Assembly: GCA_030433335.1 (NCBI GenBank)
Contig: JAUILL010000004.1
Coordinates: 62,001-126,000, forward strand
Source: Alphaproteobacteria bacterium
GTDB taxonomy: Bacteria > Pseudomonadota > Alphaproteobacteria > Rhodobacterales > Rhodobacteraceae
DNA length: 64,000 nt
Direction of reading: 5' to 3'
The number at the start of each line of letters is the position of its first letter. Positions within the stretch are counted from its first letter, which is position 1. Positions 19,667 through 27,404 of the stretch are shown here, piece by piece. Both the position numbers and the translations under genes were made by a program. A model generated the notes under the pieces. It was given only the letters and a program-made list of their open reading frames with translations, did not search any database and was not told where the DNA came from.

Positions 19667-20890
19667 TCAGTCAGCGGTAGGCTGTTCCGGCTCGGCCACA
19701 TCTGCAAGCGCGAGTTCAGCAACAACCTTGGCCAGATCCTGATCGCTCTCGAGAGAGGCGACAGAATACGCCTCGGACAAAGATGCGCTGTCCAGAGCAA
19801 GGTTCTTGGTGACCACCCCGCGGTCACCGGCGGGGCCGTAATGGGTGCCGTTGATATCAAAGTAGACCGCACCGGATTCGCCAACACGGATGGTCGGCGC
19901 CTCTTCGGTTTGGGGCACTTCGTAGTTGTCACCAGCGTTCATGATACCTTCGAAGATGACAGAGCCATCAGCCGCGCGGACGCGCACCCAAGCAGGGCGC
20001 ACAGCAACAACGGCCAGACGCGGCGGCGCATCCTCGACCACCTGCGGGGTCAGCACAGCAGGCACTTCGCCCATCGGGGTCTCGACCACTTCGGCAATCT
20101 GGGGGAGTTCGGGCTGTTTGAACACACCCACAGATTTCGGATCGAGCGATGCAATCGGTGCGTCACGGGGCACCAGAACAGGCACATCCAAAGCCTCGGG
20201 TCGGTACAGACGGTCCAGAGCCTCGGCGGGCGGGTTGAAAATACCGGCCGCGTCCGCAACCAACTCGCCCTCTTCCTCACTCTGTTCGACAAGGGGATCC
20301 AGGTCACTGACCAGCATCGGTGTATGCTCGACCGGCGCAAGTTGGACGCGCTGAATCTCAGTGAACACACTCCAGCCACCGAAGCCAAGCAGACCGATCA
20401 CCGCCAGCAACGCAATCGAAGACCCGATCGCACCAGGTTCGATACCGGCAAAAATGCTCTCTTTTCCAGGAACGAAAGGCGTGCCGGATTCGAGCAGTGG
20501 ACCGGCGTTCATCTTGCGGGCGCGAGGCGCAGGAATGCCCTCGCGTTTGCGGGAGGACGCTTCGGGCGCCATGCCATGAGCCGTCGAAAAGCCACTTTCC
20601 TTGCAGAAGGCGGCGAAGATCACATCGGGTTCAAGACCGAGATAACGGGCATAGGAGCGGACGTACCCAGCGATAAAGCCGGGTGTATCAAAAACGCTGG
20701 GGTCACAGTTTTCAATGGCAGCGATGTAGGACGCTTTGATGCGCAACTCGCGTTGCACGTCGAGAAGCGATTTCCCGATCGTCGCACGCTCGCCACGCAG
20801 GACATCCCCAAGCCGCAACTCAAAGTCGTCGAAACCCTTGGGGTCCGACGATTCAATCTGCGCATCACTCGACTGGGATTTGAAACGCAT
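19667..20890 (-). CDS. RodZ-like helix-turn-helix membrane protein (DUF4115)
   Basis: A 407-residue protein with RodZ layout: a Cro-type HTH at about residues 20-90 (LGDVLRGERATIGKSLLDVQ ... IKASYIAAIENCD), a basic linker, one membrane segment (about 153-175, SSIALLAVIGLLGFGGW), a Pro/Glu-rich periplasmic stretch, and a DUF4115 domain (about 285-365, RPAWVRVRAADGSVIFEG). RodZ couples MreB to the wall synthesis complex. The frame extends upstream to a GTG at 20938; I prefer ATG 20890 but no clear Shine-Dalgarno decides it. Whether this protein does the RodZ job is inference. Confidence 0.82.
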   Translation of the reverse strand: MRFKSQSSDAQIESSDPKGFDDFELRLGDVLRGERATIGKSLLDVQRELRIKASYIAAIENCDPSVFDTPGFIAGYVRSYARYLGLEPDVIFAAFCKESGFSTAHGMAPEASSRKREGIPAPRARKMNAGPLLESGTPFVPGKESIFAGIEPGAIGSSIALLAVIGLLGFGGWSVFTEIQRVQLAPVEHTPMLVSDLDPLVEQSEEEGELVADAAGIFNPPAEALDRLYRPEALDVPVLVPRDAPIASLDPKSVGVFKQPELPQIAEVVETPMGEVPAVLTPQVVEDAPPRLAVVAVRPAWVRVRAADGSVIFEGIMNAGDNYEVPQTEEAPTIRVGESGAVYFDINGTHYGPAGDRGVVTKNLALDSASLSEAYSVASLESDQDLAKVVAELALADVAEPEQPTAD

Positions 20891-21010
20891 ACCCAAGTTT
20901 ACTGCCCTACTTACTTGTTTCCGACACGGCGAACGCACTTTTGATTCGCCGTGAACTGTTATTAGGGCAAAGCTACCACACTGCGTAGGAGAATTCAGCG
21001 TAGGACTTGA

Positions 21011-22234
21011 TTAAGCGCTTAATTCGGCACGATTCAGCGCACAATGAGACCAGAGGTCATCCATCGCACGCACCAAAGCGTCCATTTCCTTGGGTCCATG
21101 CACCGGAGACGGGGTGAAACGGAGCCGTTCAGTCCCACGCGGAACGGTGGGGAAGTTGATAGGCTGCACGTAGATTCCGTATTGCTCAAGTAACATGTCA
21201 GAGAGCATTTTGCACTTCACTGGGTTACCCACGTGAACAGGTACAATGTGGCTGTCATGGTCGATCAGCGGCAGCCCCATCGCTTTTAGGCGCGCTTTCA
21301 GGATCTTAGCCTGAGTCTGGTGCGCGTCGCGGATCGACTGGTCTTCTTTCAGCACAGCGATGCTGGCCGCCGCACCTGCCGCCACAACGGGGGGCAGCGA
21401 GGTGGTGAAGATAAAGCCGGGCGCATACGAGCGGATCGCATCACACATCTTGTCCGATGCCGCGATGTAGCCGCCGTGCACACCAAATGCTTTGCCCAGA
21501 GTGCCGTTAATAATATCAAGACGATCCAGAAGTCCGTCGCGTTCGGCCACGCCGCCACCGCGGGGGCCGTACATGCCGACAGCGTGCACTTCGTCCAGAT
21601 AGGTCAGCGCGCCAAACTCTTCGGCCAGATCGCACAGCTCTGCGATGGGACCAAAGTCGCCGTCCATGGAGTAGACCGATTCAAACGCGATCAGCTTGGG
21701 CGCGTTGGGATCGTCGGCTTCCAGCAGCTCGCGCAGGTGCGCGACGTCGTTGTGACGGAACACGCGCTTGGCACCACCGTTGCGGCGGATGCCCTCGATC
21801 ATCGAGGCGTGGTTCAACTCGTCCGAGTAAATGATCAGGCCAGGGAACAGCTTGGGCAGGGTCGAAAGAGTCGCGTCGTTCGCGATGTACGCGCTGGTGA
21901 ACAGCAGCGCCGCCTCTTTCTGGTGCAAATCAGCCAGCTCGGCCTCAAGACGCTTGTGGTAGACAGTGGTGCCCGAAATGTTGCGGGTGCCGCCCGAGCC
22001 GGCGCCCGTGGCGTCCAGCGCTTCGTGCATTGCTTCCAGCACTTTGGGGTGTTGGCCCATGCCGAGATAGTCGTTGCCACACCACACAGTGATGTTCTGC
22101 TCCGAACCATCCTCCTTGCGCCATACGGCGTGGGGATAATTGCCTTTGCGGCGTTCGATATCGATGAAGGTCCGATAGCGACCTTCTTCATGCAGGCGGT
22201 TCAGAGCTACGTCGAGCTGTTGGGTGTAGTCCAC
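21011..22234 (-). CDS. hemA: 5-aminolevulinate synthase (C4 pathway)
   Basis: Condenses glycine with succinyl-CoA to 5-aminolevulinate, the first step of tetrapyrrole synthesis in alphaproteobacteria. The 407-residue PLP enzyme has [10 protein letters not shown], the glycine-rich [26 protein letters not shown] (Asp to the PLP nitrogen) and [13 protein letters not shown], where Lys forms the Schiff base. The C-terminal [12 protein letters not shown] is also characteristic. The start is GTG 22234 with AGGAG seven bases upstream. A perfect FNR-type box lies 141 bases before the start, and a second near-perfect palindrome lies nearer. This fits oxygen control of haem synthesis. Confidence 0.97.
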   Translation of the reverse strand: MDYTQQLDVALNRLHEEGRYRTFIDIERRKGNYPHAVWRKEDGSEQNITVWCGNDYLGMGQHPKVLEAMHEALDATGAGSGGTRNISGTTVYHKRLEAELADLHQKEAALLFTSAYIANDATLSTLPKLFPGLIIYSDELNHASMIEGIRRNGGAKRVFRHNDVAHLRELLEADDPNAPKLIAFESVYSMDGDFGPIAELCDLAEEFGALTYLDEVHAVGMYGPRGGGVAERDGLLDRLDIINGTLGKAFGVHGGYIAASDKMCDAIRSYAPGFIFTTSLPPVVAAGAAASIAVLKEDQSIRDAHQTQAKILKARLKAMGLPLIDHDSHIVPVHVGNPVKCKMLSDMLLEQYGIYVQPINFPTVPRGTERLRFTPSPVHGPKEMDALVRAMDDLWSHCALNRAELSA

Positions 22235-22284
22235 CGGTGTCTCCTGTGTTTGGTTGCCGCACCCCGCCGATGGCGAAATACGAC

Positions 22285-22300
22285 ATGCCTACCTAGGCAT
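22285..22300. promoter_or_regulatory. Palindrome in the hemA leader region
   Basis: ATGCCTACCTAGGCAT is a near-perfect 16-base inverted repeat (one central mismatch) about 50 bases before the hemA GTG. It is a candidate operator or mRNA hairpin. No family can be named from the sequence. Confidence 0.4.
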
Positions 22301-22374
22301 CCCGTCGATTTAGAACGGATATAGGTTACTGTTCGCGTAGGCAACAGGCTACAAGGTGCCGCAGGTATTAGACT

Positions 22375-22388
22375 TTGATCTGTATCAA
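22375..22388. promoter_or_regulatory. FNR/FnrL-type box between hemA and the M20 gene
   Basis: TTGATCTGTATCAA matches TTGAT-N4-ATCAA exactly. On the hemA strand a TATATC at 22318-22323 could be a -10 element, which would put the box near -70, a class I position. It could also act on the divergent M20 gene 79 bases away. FnrL control of hemA is established in Rhodobacter sphaeroides. Confidence 0.75.
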
Positions 22389-22466
22389 CGCGTTTGACTT
22401 GACCGTGATTGGACAGCCCACCGCCGGCTGTTAGGGTCGCCTCCAGAAATATTTCGGAGATTCACG

Positions 22467-23846
22467 ATGACCCTGCCCGCCGTTTTGGAAAAGATCGACA
22501 CCGATCTGGATGCCTCTCTCAACCGTTTGATGGAGCTGTTGCGCATTCAGTCGATCTCGACCGACCCTGCTTATGCCGACCAGTGTCAGGCTGCCGCTGA
22601 CTGGCTGGTGGCCGACCTGCAGAGTTTTGGCATCGCAGCAGAAAAACGCGAGACCCCCGGCCACCCGATGGTCGTGGGTCACGTGCCTGGCGATGGCCCC
22701 CATGTGCTGTTCTATGGTCATTATGACGTTCAGCCCGTCGATCCGCTAAACCTTTGGCACAGAGACCCTTTTGATCCCGCGATTGAAGATGCGAACGGCA
22801 CCCGCGTGATCCGTGGGCGCGGATCGAGCGACGACAAAGGCCAGCTGATGACCTTTGTCGAGGCCTGCCGCGCGTGGCAAGCAGTGCATGGCTCCCTGCC
22901 CTGCCGCATCACCTTCTTCTTCGAAGGCGAAGAGGAAACAGGCTCGCCCTCGCTGGTGCCCTTCATGAAGGAATTCGCCGACGAACTACGCTGCGATCTG
23001 GCTCTGATCTGCGACACCTCGATGGTTGCCCCCGGTGTCCCATCTATCGCGAGCCAGCTGCGCGGGATGCTTAAGGAAGAATTCACTCTGATCGGCCCCA
23101 AAATGGACCTGCACTCTGGTCATTATGGAGGCACCGCGCTGAACCCGCTGCACGCGATTGCCGACATTGTGGCCTCTTTCCATGATTCGACCGGACGAGT
23201 CGCAGTCGAGGGATTCTACGAAGGCGTGCATCCCCTGCCCGACGATCTGAAGCGCCAGTGGGAAGGCTGCGGCTTTGACGAAGAGGACTACCTTGGCTCC
23301 GTTGGCATGACCACAGCCCACGGCGAAGAGGGTTTCTCGACCCTCGAACTGCAATGGGCACGCCCGACGCTGGAGGTCAACGGCCTCTGGGGCGGCTACA
23401 ACGGCAAGGGCAGCAAGACGGTAATTCCGTCCGAAGCGCACTGCAAGATCACCTGCCGTCTGGTCGGCGACATGGAGCCCGACCACCTGCGCGCCGCCAT
23501 CCGCAAGCACGTCGAAGACCGCTTGCCCCAAGACGCATCTGTTCAGTGGGACAATGATGTAGACGGCGCCAAGGCCGCAGTCATGAATATCGAACGCCCC
23601 GAATTCGAAGCCGCCCGTCAGGCGCTGTCCGACGAATGGAACCGCGAAGCAGTGTTTGTGGGCATGGGCGGCTCGATCCCGATCGCGGGCCTGTTCAAGG
23701 ACATTCTTGGCATGGACGCGATGCTGATCGGCTTTGCGCAGGATGACGACCGCATCCACTCGCCCAATGAAAAGTACAATGTTGAGAGTTTCCACAAGGG
23801 CATGCGCTCTTGGGCGCGGGTACTAGAGGCGCTCTCGAAGAAGTAA
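22467..23846 (+). CDS. M20 family dipeptidase/metallopeptidase
   Basis: A 459-residue M20 dizinc peptidase of the CNDP/DUG1-like dipeptidase group. Metal-site motifs are VLFYGHYDVQPVDP (near residue 80), GRGSSDDKGQLM (near 113), and FFEGEEETGSPSL with the catalytic Glu (near 150). The dimerisation or lid domain spans about 190-370, with a zinc-ligand His near the C-terminus in DDDRIHSPNEKYN. It probably hydrolyses dipeptides in the cytoplasm. The gene is divergent from hemA, with the FNR-type box in the shared upstream region, and ends at a strong terminator. Confidence 0.9.
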   Translation: MTLPAVLEKIDTDLDASLNRLMELLRIQSISTDPAYADQCQAAADWLVADLQSFGIAAEKRETPGHPMVVGHVPGDGPHVLFYGHYDVQPVDPLNLWHRDPFDPAIEDANGTRVIRGRGSSDDKGQLMTFVEACRAWQAVHGSLPCRITFFFEGEEETGSPSLVPFMKEFADELRCDLALICDTSMVAPGVPSIASQLRGMLKEEFTLIGPKMDLHSGHYGGTALNPLHAIADIVASFHDSTGRVAVEGFYEGVHPLPDDLKRQWEGCGFDEEDYLGSVGMTTAHGEEGFSTLELQWARPTLEVNGLWGGYNGKGSKTVIPSEAHCKITCRLVGDMEPDHLRAAIRKHVEDRLPQDASVQWDNDVDGAKAAVMNIERPEFEAARQALSDEWNREAVFVGMGGSIPIAGLFKDILGMDAMLIGFAQDDDRIHSPNEKYNVESFHKGMRSWARVLEALSKK

Positions 23847-23853
23847 GAACAGC

Positions 23854-23887
23854 AAAGCCAAGGCACCGCGCCTTGGCTTTCTTCTTT
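23854..23887 (+). terminator. Terminator between M20 gene and idi
   Basis: Perfect 11-base stem AAAGCCAAGGC / GCCTTGGCTTT around ACCGC, followed by a T-rich tail on the + strand. It separates the M20 gene from the convergent idi. Confidence 0.88.
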
Positions 23888-24403
23888 TCAGGCAAAGATC
23901 ACGTCAGCGTGGTCCTGCATGTAGACCTTGAGCCACGGCGTGAACTGATCAGGATGCTCTGCAATCCGGCGAGCGAGGTCAGGCAAGGTCACCCACTCCA
24001 CCGCCATCACCTCGTCCGGGTTGGGCCTGATTGTCAGACCCTCTGGCGCGTCGGACACGTAAATCTGTACAACTTCATGTTCGGTCAGCCCCTGCCCCAC
24101 ATCGGCGCGGTATTCGACCTCTTCACGGTAGCGCACCGTGATACCGGTGACACCCAGTTCCTCTTCCATACGGCGCAAGGCACAGGCCTCTGGCGCCTCG
24201 TCCCAATGGGGATGGGTGCAGCAGGTGTTCGCCCAATAACCCGGTGTGTGGTATTTGGACAAAGCGCGCCGCTGTATCAAAATGCGATTACCGTCTCGCA
24301 GAAACACGGACACCGCAGGATGGCGCAGACCGAGTTGGTGCACCTCCAGCTTTTCGACCGGTGTCAGGACGCCATCGCGCCACGCAGGGATAAGATCAGC
24401 CAT
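23888..24403 (-). CDS. idi: Isopentenyl-diphosphate delta-isomerase, type I
   Basis: Interconverts IPP and DMAPP. The 171-residue protein is a NUDIX-fold type I isomerase with WANTCCTHPHWDE (catalytic Cys and metal-binding His), the partial NUDIX motif ALRRMEEELGV, and EVEYRADVGQGLTEHEVVQIY, whose Glu residues complete the active site. ATG 24403 starts MADLIPAWRDG; an upstream start at 24424 would add seven residues. In phototrophic Rhodobacterales idi and tspO are found with photosynthesis genes; here they sit together close to hemA, with no bch, crt or puf gene in the window. Confidence 0.93.
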   Translation of the reverse strand: MADLIPAWRDGVLTPVEKLEVHQLGLRHPAVSVFLRDGNRILIQRRALSKYHTPGYWANTCCTHPHWDEAPEACALRRMEEELGVTGITVRYREEVEYRADVGQGLTEHEVVQIYVSDAPEGLTIRPNPDEVMAVEWVTLPDLARRIAEHPDQFTPWLKVYMQDHADVIFA

Positions 24404-24470
24404 CACGCGCCCGTTCCATTGCACTTAACGGGCGCGGAAATAGCGACTCCGGTGCTGTGCCGCAACCCGC

Positions 24471-24941
24471 CTAGGCCTTCAGCGCTTCGGGATTGTTCCG
24501 CCAGATCGACCCGTTCAAAGCAGCCGCAACGCTGACCCAAGCCAGATAGGGCACGAACAACATCCCAGCGAGCCAGTCGATCTGCCAGAGCACGCCCATC
24601 AGGACGGCAATCACAATCCACATGATTGAGATAATCGCCATCCCGAGCCGGATCCGATGCGCGCCGAAAAACACTGGCGTCCAAAGCGTGTTCAAAGCGA
24701 TCTGCAAAGCCCAGAGTGCCATCGCCAGCCCCAGCAGAGGGCCGTCGGCAAAGGCAGCGCGCGCACCGGCCAAAGCCATCAGCACATAAAGTGTCGTCCA
24801 CACCACTGGGAAAGCCCAGTTCGGCGGCGTAAACGACGGCTTTTGCAGGGAAACATACCACGCACCAGGCTTGAACAGCACGCCGGTCGCAGCCGCGGCG
24901 CCACTGGCCGCCAGAAGAATAATGAAAGTCGTCCAATCCAT
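24471..24941 (-). CDS. tspO: TspO/MBR family tryptophan-rich sensory protein
   Basis: A five-helix outer-membrane protein in Rhodobacter that binds porphyrins and acts as an oxygen-responsive modulator of pigment gene expression. The 156-residue protein shows the family signatures: KPSFTPPNWAFPVVWTTLY near residue 35, LWALQIALNTLWTPVFFGAH near 75, and AWVSVAAALNGSIWRNNP near the end. It lies upstream of idi on the same strand with 67 bases between, so they may share a transcript. Given its partners hemA and idi, a role in tetrapyrrole handling or signalling is likely. Confidence 0.95.
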   Translation of the reverse strand: MDWTTFIILLAASGAAAATGVLFKPGAWYVSLQKPSFTPPNWAFPVVWTTLYVLMALAGARAAFADGPLLGLAMALWALQIALNTLWTPVFFGAHRIRLGMAIISIMWIVIAVLMGVLWQIDWLAGMLFVPYLAWVSVAAALNGSIWRNNPEALKA

Positions 24942-25005
24942 GATGGATAGGTAATCCGTAGACTGTGCGCTTCAAGCGCCACTTCTCTGATTTTAAGGGA
25001 AGAAG

Positions 25006-25082
25006 TGGCGCGGTTGACGGGGCTCGAACCCGCGACCCCCGGCGTGACAGGCCGGTACTCTAACCAACTGAGCTACAACCGC
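25006..25082 (-). tRNA. tRNA-Asp (GTC), copy 1
   Basis: A 77-base cloverleaf on the - strand with the seven-base acceptor stem GCGGTTG / CAACCGC, discriminator G and encoded CCA. The anticodon loop is CTGTCAC between CCGGC and GCCGG, so the anticodon is GTC (Asp). It is identical to the copy at 25117. Confidence 0.97.
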
Positions 25083-25116
25083 GCATCTACTTCGCCCGAG
25101 GTTTCACATTCAGCAG

Positions 25117-25193
25117 TGGCGCGGTTGACGGGGCTCGAACCCGCGACCCCCGGCGTGACAGGCCGGTACTCTAACCAACTGAGCTACAACCGC
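25117..25193 (-). tRNA. tRNA-Asp (GTC), copy 2
   Basis: Same 77-base sequence as the copy at 25006, including the encoded CCA, with 34 bases between the genes. The identity extends two bases beyond the 3' end. It is probably transcribed first in a two-tRNA unit. Confidence 0.97.
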
Positions 25194-25301
25194 TCGCTGC
25201 TGTGTGTGACGCCTCGTTGGCGTGTGGGCGGTGTTTATGGCGTGGCGCGGGTGGCGTCAAGCGGAACCAAACACCTTTTTCAAAAAAAGTTCACGGACCC
25301 T

Positions 25302-26216
25302 TCAGGCCCTACGTACAGGCAAGGGAACGAACTCTTGGTCATCATCGGGAGGAAGGTGGAAAAGCCCGTTTTCCCAATCGGTTGCACGCCACTGTGCCTT
25401 GGCTTCTTGAATCTTCTCGCGCGAGCTAGAGACGAAGTTCCACCAGATATGGCGGGGCCCATTCATTGTTGCGCCCCCAAGAAGCAACAAACGAGCACCA
25501 AACTCTGCTGCACGCACCGTCAGAGCATCCTTGGGGTGAAAGACCAGCAGGCGCCCTGCCTCGAAACGGTCGCCGCCCACCGTCACTGAACCCGACAAGA
25601 TATAGATCGCGCGGTCTTCTTGGCTGTCTGGCAAGGGTAACGCTGCACCAGACTCTAGCATCGCTTCAGCATAGAACATTTCTGACGTGGTCGGGACGCT
25701 GGCTTTGGCACCATAGAGGTCGCCAAGAATCACGCGGACCTGTGCCCCTCCGTCGTTCAAGAGCGGAGCGTCATGCACGCCCGCATGATGAAAGCTCGGC
25801 GCACTGTCTTCCAAATGTTCGGGCAGAGCGACCCAACTCTGGATGCCATGAAGCGCGTGCGGGCCACGCAGGGCGACCCCATCTGTGCGTTCCGAGTGGG
25901 TGATCCCCTGCCCTGCGATCATGAGATTGACGTCACCTGGCTTAATCCACTGGCGCGTCCCCAGACTATCGCGGTGATGCAACCGGCCAGACATAAGATA
26001 GGTCACCGTTGCCAAACCGATGTGTGGGTGAGGCAAAACATCTAGGCTACGGCCGTTCAGAAACTCCATCGGCCCCATTTCATCGAAGAAGATGAAAGGA
26101 CCGACCATCTGGCGCTGTTTTGAGGGAAGAGCGCGTTGGACCTCGAACCCGCCGATGTCGCTCGCGCGTGGCACAATCACGGTTTCGAGTTCATCAGAAA
26201 ACGGGGAGCCGCACAT
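25302..26216 (-). CDS. Pirin family protein
   Basis: A 304-residue double-cupin protein. The N-terminal cupin has the metal-site pattern HPHIGLATVTYL (two His, near residue 65) and GQGITHSERT (His and Glu, near 105). The C-terminal cupin holds EDRAIYILSGSVTVGGD. Bacterial pirins include quercetin dioxygenases and proteins that bind metabolic enzymes or regulators, so the exact role is open. I choose ATG 26216, since AAAGGA lies six bases upstream; an in-frame TTG lies two codons earlier. It stands between the tRNA-Asp pair and the LytTR genes. Confidence 0.9.
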   Translation of the reverse strand: MCGSPFSDELETVIVPRASDIGGFEVQRALPSKQRQMVGPFIFFDEMGPMEFLNGRSLDVLPHPHIGLATVTYLMSGRLHHRDSLGTRQWIKPGDVNLMIAGQGITHSERTDGVALRGPHALHGIQSWVALPEHLEDSAPSFHHAGVHDAPLLNDGGAQVRVILGDLYGAKASVPTTSEMFYAEAMLESGAALPLPDSQEDRAIYILSGSVTVGGDRFEAGRLLVFHPKDALTVRAAEFGARLLLLGGATMNGPRHIWWNFVSSSREKIQEAKAQWRATDWENGLFHLPPDDDQEFVPLPVRRA

Positions 26217-26222
26217 ATCCAA

Positions 26223-26546
26223 TCCTTTCGACTAGCGCATAGGTCGGATGTGGGGTGCTCATAGCCTTTTACGAGCGCATTTCGTGAACAATTCCTGTTT
26301 TGATCTGCACAGCCGCTCGACTATCTTCGCTGGTAACGCCTGTGCGATCGTCTAACAGATCGGCGCGCGATCAAGGATCAGGAGGGAGATTTAGGTGCGA
26401 CAGACCGAAGGGTAAAAAAAAACCGTTAAGCCGCTCACTATGCCTGCGGCCTGCCGCTTCACTCGTTAAACACACACGAGTTAAAAAACCGTTCACCCAC
26501 TCTGCAGTATTACAGCCATCGGTGATCTTCAAAAAACTTAAGACTT
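26223..26546. other. 324-base intergenic region upstream of the LytTR pair
   Basis: No convincing gene. It is AT-richer than the surroundings. It holds a perfect inverted repeat ACTCGT-N9-ACGAGT (26461-26481) and two similar A-tract-plus-ACCGTT elements: ACCGTTAAG (26422-26430) and ACCGTTCAC (26488-26496), 66 bases apart, or about six helical turns. These resemble the half-sites bound by LytTR domains and may serve the two downstream regulators. Confidence 0.5.
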
Positions 26547-27404
26547 ATGAGCCCATTCGAACAAGCCTTGTGTCGTGAAATGCACACTTTTGACGCCTTA
26601 TGGCACGAAATTCACCTCACGCTTCGTGAAATTCCTAAGATTTTCGCGCGTCGTGAAGCGTTGGTTTTTCTTTGTTTATCAGGGCTTACACTCATCGCGC
26701 TGGATCCACACGATTTTCTTGAACACATCTCGGTTTTTGAAGCCGTTTTTGTGTGGGCATGCGCAGATGTCATCTTCGCTTTGGTGTATTTCGTGACTCT
26801 GCTTGGAATCGCGATGATCCCGACCCGAAGACCCCTGAAAATCTATCTTCCGATCCCTAGCACATTTGCATTCACTCTTACGACAGTCTTTGTCGAATCT
26901 CTGATTGGCGCGCTGAGTTTGGGCGAGTACACGCCGAAGGTGTGGCCAGACGTCGTGGCTTTCGTCGTGGTGGCCCAACTCTTCGAGTTTCTGTTTGTCC
27001 GATACGTCTTACCCGATGTCCTTGCTGATATTCGAGCGCAAACCCCGGAGGCACCAGACAGCGCTTTTCTGAAGATTGGAGAGAGCAAATGGCCCCTCTC
27101 CGACGTCGCTGCGATCTCTTCGAACCAGCACTATCTGAAGGTCGATTTTCTGAATGCAGAATCGGAAACTATCCGCGCCCGCATTTCCGATGTGCTGGAC
27201 ACCCTCCCCGAAACTGCCGGCATCCAGCCTCACCGGTCATGGTGGGTTTCTATTGAGGCGCGCCCCTCTTTGATCACAGAGGGCCGGAAACGGTGGCTCG
27301 TTACGGATTTCGGCCACAAAATACCAGTAGCCAGAGGTCGAATTGACGCGGTGGAAAAATGGCTCGACACTCATCAAAGTAACGAGTCTCCGAGCCCATC
27401 ATGA
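26547..27404 (+). CDS. Membrane-bound LytTR-domain transcription regulator, first of pair
   Basis: A 285-residue protein with about four predicted membrane segments in the first 165 residues (about 37-53, 63-92, 105-125, 140-162) and a C-terminal LytTR DNA-binding domain (about 175-275). The latter shows SKWPLSDVAAISSNQHYLKVDF, the RARISDVLDTLP loop, QPHRSWWVS and KIPVARGR, all LytTR hallmarks. There is no receiver domain, so the signal is probably sensed by the membrane part. The coding sequence is visibly AT-richer than nearby core genes. The stop overlaps the next gene by four bases; that gene is a paralogue. Confidence 0.87.
   Translation: MSPFEQALCREMHTFDALWHEIHLTLREIPKIFARREALVFLCLSGLTLIALDPHDFLEHISVFEAVFVWACADVIFALVYFVTLLGIAMIPTRRPLKIYLPIPSTFAFTLTTVFVESLIGALSLGEYTPKVWPDVVAFVVVAQLFEFLFVRYVLPDVLADIRAQTPEAPDSAFLKIGESKWPLSDVAAISSNQHYLKVDFLNAESETIRARISDVLDTLPETAGIQPHRSWWVSIEARPSLITEGRKRWLVTDFGHKIPVARGRIDAVEKWLDTHQSNESPSPS

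Noticed and set aside
21010-21023. ATTAAGCGCTTAAT palindrome at the hemA stop as an operator or terminator
   Set aside because: It is a perfect palindrome but AT-rich, without loop or T tract, and overlaps the stop codon; chance is likely.
25194-25301. Third tRNA or small RNA after the tRNA-Asp pair
   Set aside because: No cloverleaf or stable hairpin with a T tract could be drawn in this 108-base gap.
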